From Kiritimatiellia bacterium (lineage in GTDB: Bacteria; Verrucomicrobiota; Kiritimatiellia; RFP12; UBA1067): a stretch of DNA of 14,521 nucleotides. Under the pieces are notes generated by a model. It had not been told where the DNA came from and made no database searches. It saw nothing but the letters and a program-made list of their open reading frames with translations. This document shows, piece after piece, positions 1 to 7,300 of this stretch. The translations under genes were made by a program, and so were the position numbers. The stretch is from assembly GCA_016303225.1 (NCBI GenBank), contig JAEDMC010000060.1:1-14521 (forward strand). The letters are read 5' to 3'. Each line of letters opens with the position of its first letter. The stretch's first letter is position 1.

Positions 1-380
1 TCCTCGCCGCGCTCGATCGCATCAAGGTTGACGCCGATCACCTTCACGCCGTACTTCTCGAGAATGCCCTTCTTCGCGAGCTCCATCGAAAGATTGAGGC
101 CCGTCTGCCCGCCCAAGTTGGGCAATATGGCATCGGGCCTCTCCTTCGCAATGATCTGCTCGAGTCTCGCCTCGTTCAGCGGTTCGATGTACGTCGCATC
201 CGCCATCACGGGATCGGTCATGATGGTCGCTGGATTCGAGTTCACCAAAACGACCTTGTATCCGCACGCCCTCAGCGCCTTGCACGCCTGCGTTCCGGAG
301 TAGTCAAATTCACATGCCTGCCCGATCACAATCGGGCCTGATCCGATGATCAGCACCTTGTCAATGTCTGAGCGCTTCAT
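1..380 (-). CDS. carB: Carbamoyl-phosphate synthase large subunit, N-terminal part (runs off the left edge)
   Basis: The 126 visible residues begin MKRSDIDKVLIIGSGPIVIG and continue with QACEFDYSGTQACKALRACG, the N-terminal pre-ATP-grasp fold of CarB. Further on are NSNPATIMTDP and LPNLGGQTGLNLS, both hallmark CarB stretches. The enzyme makes carbamoyl phosphate from bicarbonate, ammonia (from the small subunit) and two ATP, feeding pyrimidine and arginine synthesis in the cytoplasm. Full-length CarB is usually a little over 1000 residues, so most of it lies outside the window. The ATG at 378-380 is set by family alignment. There is no Shine-Dalgarno sequence before it, but an extended -10 box ends 11 bases upstream. 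The identification is close to certain. Confidence 0.97.
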   Translation of the reverse strand, partial: MKRSDIDKVLIIGSGPIVIGQACEFDYSGTQACKALRACGYKVVLVNSNPATIMTDPVMADATYIEPLNEARLEQIIAKERPDAILPNLGGQTGLNLSMELAKKGILEKYGVKVIGVNLDAIERGE

Positions 381-555
381 AACAGAAAGATATTATATCA
401 AATCTGCGCGTGGCCCGTCCACGGCTTACCGCCGGCCAAAACCTGTGCGGACCCCTTGCAAGAAAACTCTTCGTCTTACAATAAAATGCCGGCGAACCAT
501 CCACCCCCAAGCAATCAGTCGCCATTCGACCGGGGCGCCTTCGGGCTTAAGAGTT
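381..555. other. Intergenic region between map and carB
   Basis: It holds the carB promoter at its left end. A minus-strand open frame of about 54 codons starts near 505, but it has no ribosome-binding site and runs through the promoter into carB, so it is not supported. No clear terminator or RNA gene is visible. Confidence 0.5.
392..400 (-). promoter_or_regulatory. Candidate extended -10 promoter of carB
   Basis: On the minus strand this reads TGATATAAT, a perfect TG-N-TATAAT extended -10. No good -35 is visible at the usual distance. The predicted start of transcription falls about 5 bases before the carB ATG, leaving almost no leader. Confidence 0.55.
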
Positions 556-1326
556 TCAGGGATAGTCCGCCGGCAAAGTGAGCACTTCGCATCCGTCATC
601 GGTGATGGCGACGGTATGCTCGAAATGGGCGGAGAGACAACGGTCGCGCGTTACCACCGTCCAGTCGTTCTCCAGCACATCCGTCTTCTCGCCCTTCTTC
701 GTCAGCGTGATCATCGGCTCAATGGCGATGGTCATGCCGGGCTTCAAAACGAGCTTGGTTCCGGGCTTGCCGAAATTCGGGACTTCTGGATCCTCGTGGA
801 CCGTCCGCCCGACGCCGTGCCCGATCCAGTCGCGCACCACGCCGAAACCCTCGGCCTCCGCGACCTGCTGAATCGCCCAGCCGACGTCGCCGAGATGGAC
901 ACCCGGACCGCACGCGGCGATGCCGGCCTTGAGGCAGCGCTTCGTCGTCTCGACGAGCCGAAGGACATCCGGATCGGTGACGCCCAGCGCAACCGTCCGC
1001 GACGTGTCTCCGTTGAAACCGTTCTTGAGGATGCCGACGTCGGTCTTGACGAGATCGCCCGGCATGATGACGCGGTGACGGCTCGGAATGCCGTGGATGA
1101 CCTCGTCGTTGAGCGAGACGCACAGATGCCCCGGAAAGCCCTCGTAGCCGTAGAAGCTCGCCTTGACCTTGTGCTTCTCGCAGTATTCGACGACCAAATC
1201 GTCGATTTCCCCGGTGGTAACGCCGGGCGCAACCGCCGCCGCGCAGATGTCGCGGATCTCCGCCGACATCCGGCACGCCTCACGCATGCGGTCAAGTTCC
1301 GCCCTGGTCTTGATATCAACTTTCAT
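556..1326 (-). CDS. map: Methionine aminopeptidase, type I
   Basis: This 256-residue protein has the length of a bacterial type I methionine aminopeptidase. It removes the initiator methionine from nascent proteins in the cytoplasm. The five metal ligands can be placed at D96 and D107 (KTDVGILKNGFNGDTSRT), H170 (IGHGVGR), E203 (AIEPM) and E236 (FEHTVAI). The substrate-contacting histidines are at H78 (VIHGIP) and H177. The start MKVDIKTRAELDRMREA is the usual N-terminus. There is no Shine-Dalgarno sequence; an extended -10 lies 10 bases before the ATG. The gene faces away from the 371-aa gene at 1402 and is followed by carB on the same strand after about 175 bp. In many bacteria it directly follows adk; here adk lies about 12 kb upstream. 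Confidence 0.97.
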   Translation of the reverse strand: MKVDIKTRAELDRMREACRMSAEIRDICAAAVAPGVTTGEIDDLVVEYCEKHKVKASFYGYEGFPGHLCVSLNDEVIHGIPSRHRVIMPGDLVKTDVGILKNGFNGDTSRTVALGVTDPDVLRLVETTKRCLKAGIAACGPGVHLGDVGWAIQQVAEAEGFGVVRDWIGHGVGRTVHEDPEVPNFGKPGTKLVLKPGMTIAIEPMITLTKKGEKTDVLENDWTVVTRDRCLSAHFEHTVAITDDGCEVLTLPADYP

Positions 1327-1336
1327 TTGACGCCAT

Positions 1337-1345
1337 ATTATACCA
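1337..1345 (-). promoter_or_regulatory. Candidate extended -10 promoter of map
   Basis: The minus strand reads TGGTATAAT, ending 10 bases before the map ATG. The predicted transcript has a leader of only about 4 bases. It is arranged back-to-back with the promoter of the 1402 gene inside a 75-bp divergent intergenic region. Confidence 0.6.
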
Positions 1346-1385
1346 TATTCGGACTATCCGTCGGACACCCGCTCCGTGTCAGTTT

Positions 1386-1394
1386 TGGTATAAT
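1386..1394 (+). promoter_or_regulatory. Candidate extended -10 promoter of the 371-aa gene
   Basis: TGGTATAAT ends 7 bases before the ATG at 1402, so transcription would begin at or next to the A of the start codon. No Shine-Dalgarno sequence precedes the ATG, consistent with a leaderless mRNA. Confidence 0.55.
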
Positions 1395-1401
1395 TGCCAA
1401 T

Positions 1402-2517
1402 ATGGAACAAGACAAGCCCAAGATGAGAATCGAAATCGACCTCGATGCCGCCGCGAAGATGTACATGCGGCTCGCCGACGTGCACCGGTTCGGCAACTGG
1501 AGGCTGTTCTTCGACGGCGAGGAGATCGCCGACCCCGAGCTTACCTACCGCCCGGAGAACACCCCGCCGTGGATCATCCACAGGGAAGACCTTGAGGCCA
1601 TCAACGCCATGCACCGGCGGCTCGTCAAGGAAATCGCCGCGGCGGAAATCCCGAAGGAACGTCCGGAGAAGTCCGAGGGGCTTCTCGTCTTCGCCGGTGG
1701 CTGCATCGTCAGCAAGGTCATCATCCTCATCCACAGCCTGCTCCTCTCGTACAACTACTACAAGGTGAGGACTCTCCCCTATCCCGGACGAACCGCATCC
1801 TCGTACCTCAACCCCGAGATCGTCCCCGACCTCCGCGACGCCCTCGTCATAGCACTCTACGTCTTCTTCGTGCAGCGCGACGAGCAGCCCCTGTTGCGCA
1901 GTTCGGTCCTCAGCGACCTCTACGCCGTAATGAAGATTCTCTTCGACGTCCTCTATGGCATGCTGCCCTGCGAGGAGGTCGCCAGGCTCCGCGAGGCCTA
2001 CGACGCCTTCCACACGACGGGCGGCGCGGGCTCGACCTTCGAGGACTTCTTCGCGCAGCTTCTGTCCGTCTCGCGGCGCTTCGCCGCCGAAGAGCCGAAG
2101 TGGGAGCGCGAACGGGCCGAATCGACCTTCACGAACCCCATGCCCGTCGTGGCGCACGCCAGGTCCTTTTCCCGTCTCGCCGGCGCGGGCAGCCGCCCCC
2201 GCAAGCGCATCCCCGTCAAGGTCGCCGCCGCGATCTTCGACACCCACCCGAACACCATCGGCAACTGGGACAAGGGCAAGGGGTGTCCGCCGGAGTACAT
2301 CGGGCGCGACGTCTCCGAGGAACTCCTCCGCTCCGCCGCAGACGCCTACTTACTCCGCCGCCACAACGAGGAGCAGGCGAAGAAAAACCGGTCCGAGGGC
2401 CTCACGCACCAAAGCGCCGCGCCGCAGAGCGCGACCGGCCCCGACTCGTCACTCCGAGAACGCAACCGCGGCAACTTCCGCATCAGCACCGAAAACGGTC
2501 GCCGCATCCCGGTCTGA
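1402..2517 (+). CDS. Unknown 371-aa protein with a helix-turn-helix-like segment
   Basis: I do not recognise this protein. The ATG at 1402 is chosen because it lies 7 bases after a perfect extended -10. The same frame is open far upstream, but there it is antisense to map. Residues 10-90 are mixed and charged. Residues 93-120 are strongly hydrophobic (LLVFAGGCIVSKVIILIHSL) and could be a membrane segment or a buried helix pair. Residues 140-225 look helical. Residues 268-292 (KRIPVKVAAAIFDTHPNTIG, then NWDKGK) resemble the DNA-recognition helix-turn-helix of MerR/excisionase-type or Xre-type proteins. The last 50 residues are polar and basic, probably disordered. The gene diverges from map at the left edge of the accessory region and may be a regulator of it. 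The coding frame itself is well supported by composition. Confidence 0.7.
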   Translation: MEQDKPKMRIEIDLDAAAKMYMRLADVHRFGNWRLFFDGEEIADPELTYRPENTPPWIIHREDLEAINAMHRRLVKEIAAAEIPKERPEKSEGLLVFAGGCIVSKVIILIHSLLLSYNYYKVRTLPYPGRTASSYLNPEIVPDLRDALVIALYVFFVQRDEQPLLRSSVLSDLYAVMKILFDVLYGMLPCEEVARLREAYDAFHTTGGAGSTFEDFFAQLLSVSRRFAAEEPKWERERAESTFTNPMPVVAHARSFSRLAGAGSRPRKRIPVKVAAAIFDTHPNTIGNWDKGKGCPPEYIGRDVSEELLRSAADAYLLRRHNEEQAKKNRSEGLTHQSAAPQSATGPDSSLRERNRGNFRISTENGRRIPV

Positions 2518-2521
2518 GCGC

Positions 2522-2544
2522 CAATGGGCTTCTCACGCCCATTG
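2522..2544. terminator. Hairpin after the 371-aa gene, overlapping the toxin-antitoxin promoter
   Basis: CAATGGGC and GCCCATTG form a perfect 8-bp stem with a 7-base loop, 4 bases after the stop codon at 2517. There is no T tract, so intrinsic termination would be weak. The right arm overlaps the -35 (TTGACT) of the next operon, so it might instead be a regulator site. Confidence 0.4.
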
Positions 2545-2571
2545 ACTCATGACATACAGATTTGATATTAT
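2542..2571 (+). promoter_or_regulatory. Promoter of the RHH/PIN toxin-antitoxin operon
   Basis: The -35 TTGACT (2542-2547) and -10 TATTAT (2566-2571) are 18 bp apart, and TG at 2563-2564 gives an extended -10. A GGAG ribosome-binding site at 2588-2591 follows, 8 bases before the antitoxin ATG at 2600. Confidence 0.65.
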
Positions 2572-2599
2572 GTACGCACAACACACAGGAGTGCACAAA

Positions 2600-2866
2600 A
2601 TGAATGATGCCCGTTTCTGCATGCGTCTGCCACAAGCTGCCCTTGACTTCGCGCAGGGATACGCCTCGCAATGCCAAATGAGCGTGACCGACCTGTTTCT
2701 CGGGTATCTCAACCGCCTGCAGGAAGCGGTTGCGGCAAAACCACCCAAACGCCGCGGCATCCGCGACATCCGCAAGTACCGCGGAATTCTCAAACGCAAC
2801 CATTCTCTGGCGGACAAGGAGCGCGACGAGATGCGCTTCAAGTACCTCTCGGAGAAGTACGCATGA
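2600..2866 (+). CDS. Ribbon-helix-helix-like antitoxin (DUF6364-type)
   Basis: The 88-residue protein starts MNDARFCMRLPQAALDFAQG. The first strand (RFCMRLP) and the two following helices, ending in a YASQCQMSVTDLFLGYLNRL pattern, fit the N-terminal RHH fold of DUF6364-like antitoxins. Proteins of this kind bind operator DNA as dimers. The C-terminal half is basic then charged (KRNHSLADKERDEMRFKYLS) and ends EKYA; in this family that part wraps around the toxin. The ATG at 2600 is preferred over upstream ones because it has a GGAG site 8 bases before it. The last base pairs overlap the toxin start (ATGA at 2863-2866), so the two are translationally coupled. The exact antitoxin subfamily is inferred. 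Confidence 0.8.
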   Translation: MNDARFCMRLPQAALDFAQGYASQCQMSVTDLFLGYLNRLQEAVAAKPPKRRGIRDIRKYRGILKRNHSLADKERDEMRFKYLSEKYA

Positions 2867-3267
2867 AAATCCTCGTCGATCTGAATGTCATTCTCGACTA
2901 CCTTGAGGATCGAGCGCCTTTTGCCGATGAAGCTGAAAACGTCATTGAGGACAAGGGCAACCAGCTGTTCGTCTCCGCTCACATGGTCACGACAGCATTC
3001 TACCTGATGCGTGGCCGCGGAATCGAAGCGCAAAACGCCGCCCTTGATTTCATCTTCGACAACTTCACCGTCCTTCCCTGCGACAAACCGACCCTGACTT
3101 CCGCTCGCGCCCTTGAGTTCACGGACTACGAGGACGCCGTCGCCGCAGCGGCCGCGAAGAAGGCCAGGTGCGCCTACATCATCACCCGCAACAAGCGCGA
3201 CTTCGCCAATTCTCCCGTTCCGTCCCTAACCCCCGGCGAGTTCCTGACGCTGCCGAATTCGACATGA
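2863..3267 (+). CDS. PIN-domain ribonuclease toxin (VapC-like)
   Basis: This 134-residue protein begins MKILVDLNVILDYLEDRAPF, the standard first strand and helix of a PIN nuclease with the metal-binding D6. Later acidic residues sit at D88/D91 (FTDYEDAV) and D113 (ITRNKRDF), matching the third and fourth PIN positions. The stretch SAHMVTTAFYLMR (38-50) lacks the glutamate of classical VapC but is like the PIN_3 subgroup. PIN toxins cleave RNA and are held inactive by the antitoxin encoded upstream. The start overlaps the antitoxin stop by 4 bases. The reading frame is complete and all visible active-site residues are kept, so the pair is probably functional. Its 3' end abuts a gene fragment on the opposite strand. 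Confidence 0.87.
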   Translation: MKILVDLNVILDYLEDRAPFADEAENVIEDKGNQLFVSAHMVTTAFYLMRGRGIEAQNAALDFIFDNFTVLPCDKPTLTSARALEFTDYEDAVAAAAAKKARCAYIITRNKRDFANSPVPSLTPGEFLTLPNST

Positions 3268-3479
3268 TCGGGCGTGACGACGATGTTCGCCGACCCGCTC
3301 ACGCCGTAGCCGACGATCCAGTTGCCGTTCTCGTCCTCGCCGTAGATTCCGCCCTCGAAATGCGCCGCAAGATCATCTACATCCTTCTCGCTCCCCTCCC
3401 GCACCTCAAATGTCGGCTCATACGTGAACGCATCAATCACGCAACACCCCCGAAACGAAAGCCAAGCGGAATGCGACAC
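3174..3479 (-). pseudogene. Fragment of an unknown, probably surface-protein, gene
   Basis: From about 3440 down to 3265 the minus frame reads like real protein: residues include TYEPTFEVREGSEKDVDDLA and GIYGEDENGNWIVGYGVSGS, followed by ANIVVTPDHVEF. Third positions are GC-rich and the sequence has the repeat-domain style of large secreted proteins. The remaining C-terminal 30 residues are antisense to the PIN toxin gene and look like chance reading. The only start is a GTG at 3479 with no ribosome-binding site. I read it as the remnant of a longer gene cut at or near the end of the toxin gene. A genuine 101-aa convergent gene cannot be ruled out. Confidence 0.4.
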
Positions 3480-3548
3480 CTATTGCTCGAATCATCATTC
3501 GCCTTTCTCATGCAGACAGTCTGGACTACTCACCGATGCGGACGCTCA

Positions 3549-4061
3549 TCACTTAGAAGCACCCTCCTGTGCCTTTTGTGAGTCCTTGTTCGGCACAAGC
3601 CGGCCCCTCATCGCATCCGAAGAAACTCGATAGGTCTCCCAAGGGTAATAGACCTGTTTGACCTTCATCGTGGTCAATACCTCGAACGTACCGACAAGAA
3701 TCTCATCGACAGTCCCAACCGCACCATAACAGACGGAGGCAACGAACACGACCGGTTCGGCCGCAAACTTATCGAAACCCGTGCGCTCTTCCGTTGACAC
3801 GTTCGCCTGAGTCATTCCGCAAGGCGCAAGAAGGATATTCAATGGCGCTGTAAGGATGCGAGAAAACGCCAGTCCCTCCCGCGCCGCCCATCCAAGATGC
3901 TTGTCTGCCCGAACACTTCCTTGTGGCGGATTCTCCTCCATGCTACATTTCGCCGCGCAAACCGTCACGACATAAGTCGGCACAACCACAAGGTGTGCAA
4001 GTATCGCAAAGGCGCAACGCGAAACCAACAGGAAGCCAACTAAAATGATTACCTTCTTCAT
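3549..4061 (-). CDS. Small exported protein, resembling the TIGR04073 family
   Basis: The 170-residue protein begins MKKVIILVGFLLVSRCAFAI, a clear type I signal peptide with a likely cut after AFA. The start at 4061 follows a GAGG-containing purine-rich site. The mature part has the pattern AREGLAFSRILTAPLNILLA, then a glycine-containing hydrophobic segment (SVCYGAVGTVDEILVGTFEV) and a short tail beginning LTTMKVKQVYYPWETYR. This order resembles the exosortase-system-associated family TIGR04073 of PVC-group bacteria. The match is from memory of the family pattern and is tentative. It is the last gene of the four-gene operon, 40 bp after its neighbour. No exosortase gene or PEP-CTERM signal is visible here. 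Confidence 0.7.
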   Translation of the reverse strand: MKKVIILVGFLLVSRCAFAILAHLVVVPTYVVTVCAAKCSMEENPPQGSVRADKHLGWAAREGLAFSRILTAPLNILLAPCGMTQANVSTEERTGFDKFAAEPVVFVASVCYGAVGTVDEILVGTFEVLTTMKVKQVYYPWETYRVSSDAMRGRLVPNKDSQKAQEGASK

Positions 4062-4101
4062 CCCTCGCCTCTTTCGCTTATTTTGTCCTGAATGTATCCT
4101 C

Positions 4102-4335
4102 TCACACCGCCCATTTACACGGAATCCGCAATGCGCCATCCTTGGTGACCTCGCCCTCGCCACTTTGCAACCCGGCGAACAACTCTCCCGTCTCGAAGTT
4201 GACGGTGAAGTAGAGCCGTTGCGGACTGCCCTCCGGCAAATCCGCCATCACCATCTGGTAGTTCTCGCCCCATCCGGCAAGAACCGCAAACGCCGCAACC
4301 GCGGCAACCGCCATCGTCTTGACTTTTCTGTTCAT
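4102..4335 (-). CDS. Unknown 77-aa exported protein
   Basis: The ATG at 4335 follows a near-perfect AGGAGGT ribosome-binding site 6 bases away, which decides the start against an upstream in-frame ATG at 4395. Residues 1-20 (MNRKVKTMAVAAVAAFAVLA) are a signal peptide. The mature 55 residues (NYQMVMADLPEGSPQRLYFT, VNFETGELFAGLQSGEGEVT) are short and have no recognised domain. The gene lies 40 bp after the BACON protein and 40 bp before the TIGR04073-like gene on the same strand, so it is most likely co-transcribed and acts outside the cytoplasm. Its function is unknown. Confidence 0.75.
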   Translation of the reverse strand: MNRKVKTMAVAAVAAFAVLAGWGENYQMVMADLPEGSPQRLYFTVNFETGELFAGLQSGEGEVTKDGALRIPCKWAV

Positions 4336-4375
4336 CGATTTACCTCCTGGCACCATCATTTGAAGACGCCCCCTG

Positions 4376-7300
4376 CTACTGCTCCGGCACCACAATCTTG
4401 AAGAACTTGGCGTTGCCTTCCGCCTTAACCTTCATGCCAACCGTGCCATCAGCACCGACGTCTGGATTGGCGCTCAACGTCGCAGGCTTCCAGCTATTCG
4501 GATCGGACAGATCGCTCGTCTCCATCAGCTGGACGCCGACCCGCGCCGTTCCCGACGCATCGACATCAAAGACGAGATTGCCCACCTCCAGCGCATGGAT
4601 TTGGTCGCGGGTGTAAAAACCACCCTGCGCGGCCTTCTGCTCCGCGAGTTTCTGCGCAACAGCTTCGGGAATGAATGTCGCCGTCACATTCTTTTCGATA
4701 TCAACCGTGATCACCACCGAATCGTCGTTGCCGACGGCATCCCCGCTCCAATGCGAGAAGACCTGCCCGGTCGCCGGAATCGCCCGCAACGTCGCCTTGC
4801 TTCCCTGATTGTAGTTGCCCGTACCCGTGACCAAGCCGTTGCCGACGACCTGTGCATTGACTGGCAGCGTCGTCCGCTGGGTGAGCGTGTACTTCTGACC
4901 GCCGATGATGATGGTGCCCGTGCGCGTCTCACCCGTCGTGTTGTCCATGAACTGGTACTGCACCGTGCCGTTGCCGATTCCGTTCCGACCAGACACGATC
5001 TGAATCCAGTCGCAATCCGTCAGCACATCCCAGACCTGGTCGATGGACGCGGCGACGCCGATCTGCCCCGCCCCGGCATTGCTCCCGACTTCGGCCACGG
5101 CAGGCTCGATGCTGAGCTTGTAGCCGCTCTGCGTGATATAGACCGTCTTTCCGGCAATGGTGATCGACCCCGTGCGCGATTGCGTGGTCAGCGAATAGTC
5201 ATCAATGTAGAACCAGCACGCCCCCGCGCCGTTCCCCTCCTCGGTGTCAGGATCGATCGTAATCCAGTCATCGTTGCTGACCGCCGTCCAGATTCCGTTC
5301 GCCTCGGTATAAACATTGATGAAGCCCATGTCGCTTTCCACGCTGTCGAAGAACGTCTTATCGCATTCCACCTCCGCCTCCAGCCCGATCTGCTCGATAG
5401 TCAGGGTGACACCGGCAATCGTCATCGTCCCCGTGCGGGCGGTCACATACGGATTGGCATCGACCGTGTATGTGACGAGCGACGATCCCGCCCCTTCCGT
5501 ATCGGACGTCACATGCAACCAGTCGCAATTCTCAATTGCCTTCCAATTTACACTTTGGGCAATCGTCAATTGTACTGAACAATTCCCTCCTTCGGGCGGA
5601 ATCAATTTTGCCGTCTCACCCAACTGAGCACTCTGAACACCCTGTGTTACTTTGTGAAACAGAACATTGGCCTTGTTTGCCTCATAAAGTTCACTAACAT
5701 GATCAGTTGTCAATGCTGCGTGATAAATCGTTAGATCATCAATCAAGCAACCCTTGCCGCCTAATGTACATCTTAATCCCCAATTTCCATATTCCGTACA
5801 ATCCACATATCCAAGCGTCAATTCGGACGAAACATTTCCTATTTCTTCACCGTTAAGATACACCCGAAGTTCCTTTCCTGCCAGACCACTTAATGTCAGC
5901 ATATACCAAAATTTTGGAAGTATCTTTGCGTTATTAAATTCATACAACGTTTCATTATTGTTGAGCACGACACTTCCACCCTGACCAATCGAAACCCCTA
6001 CGCGGACATCTGATTTTGCTTCCCTCCTCAATCCCGTCCAAAACCTCTCGAACAGTTCGTGAGGATTCTTCACGTCCTCAACGCAAAACCAAAAAGAATA
6101 TGTAGCATCAGCCTCACCTTTTGAAAACAAAGTACGAATGTTATTGAACGCAATTACCCCTTGGGGGACTCCGCTCAACGAGTGCGATTCGATACCATAG
6201 CGATCCTTTGAAACAGCTGTAATGGCGCTCGCCCCATCAACAATATGCGGCACATTAGAACATGACGAACAACAAAACATATTCCCATCCAAAGGAAAGA
6301 AGTCCCATGCGACATCAGGAATCTCATGTTTGGGCGAGGAGAAACTCGTTTCATGTCCAATCACTGAATCAACCAAAATAGACTCAACTTCATTTAATGC
6401 CCGAACCCAAAATCTAAAGTTTCTAAAATTTCCTCCCGTCAAATATCCCGAGTTCGGAACCGTGCAATATCCCAAGACCACAAAGTCAGACAACTCTTCA
6501 TTGCCCTCAAATTTCATCAACGAATCACTCTTGCACTCAAGAACCTTTTCAAGTTCTGTATCTGCATTCCCTGCATAAAGAGAGACATCCCCACCAATCC
6601 CTTGCTGCAATAAAACCGTATAGTACGCATTGCGTTCTGAAACAACAAAATCAGTCCTCATGTTGTCAAACATAAGCACATCGTCCGCCCCGACGTACAA
6701 ACTATGTCCTGCAAAAGACAACAACCTATTCACCTGTTTGAGCTCGTCCACAGAAAATGAAATTGAAAACGCAAAGGCATCATTCTCCTTGGCGGGGAAT
6801 CTTCCACCATAAAGCACACATGACGTCCCCCCTTCAACTCTAATACTCCCCTCCTGGCTTTCCCATGTTATGCCATCTACATAGCAAGCATTTACCTTTC
6901 CAGAACATTCCCAAAGAATACTGTGTTCACCATCCGTTTCAATAGCAACAATTTCTTTGTGCCACGAATTGTACTCCTCTGTTGACACTTTCTTACCATC
7001 GACATAGAGCGACAAAACCCCTCTGTTGTAGGTACCCTTTTCTGGCAAGTCTGCACGCCACCAAAAAGATAGCAATCCCTTCCCGTAAACATGTGTCTCC
7101 AATCGTCCGTCATCATCTGGGTCAGGCACATAAATATTACTTGGAACACTGACCATTTCCACAAATGTGTCGCCTACACAAGGCTCGTATAACGCACCTT
7201 CCGCCGAAGAAACCCGCACGTTCCCATTTCCTGTTAACTTTAAAATACAATCGGCAGCATCCTCAAGTTGTGACCGAGATTCTATTGCGGAGTTATTTCT

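Noticed and set aside
346..1401. Upstream extension of the 371-aa gene's frame
   Set aside because: This part is antisense to map and carB's 5' end, and a strong promoter directly precedes the ATG at 1402.
1354..2247. A 297-codon minus-strand frame opposite the 371-aa gene
   Set aside because: Its composition (runs of G, E, V, D) is that of a shadow of a GC-rich gene; it has no motif and no start context.
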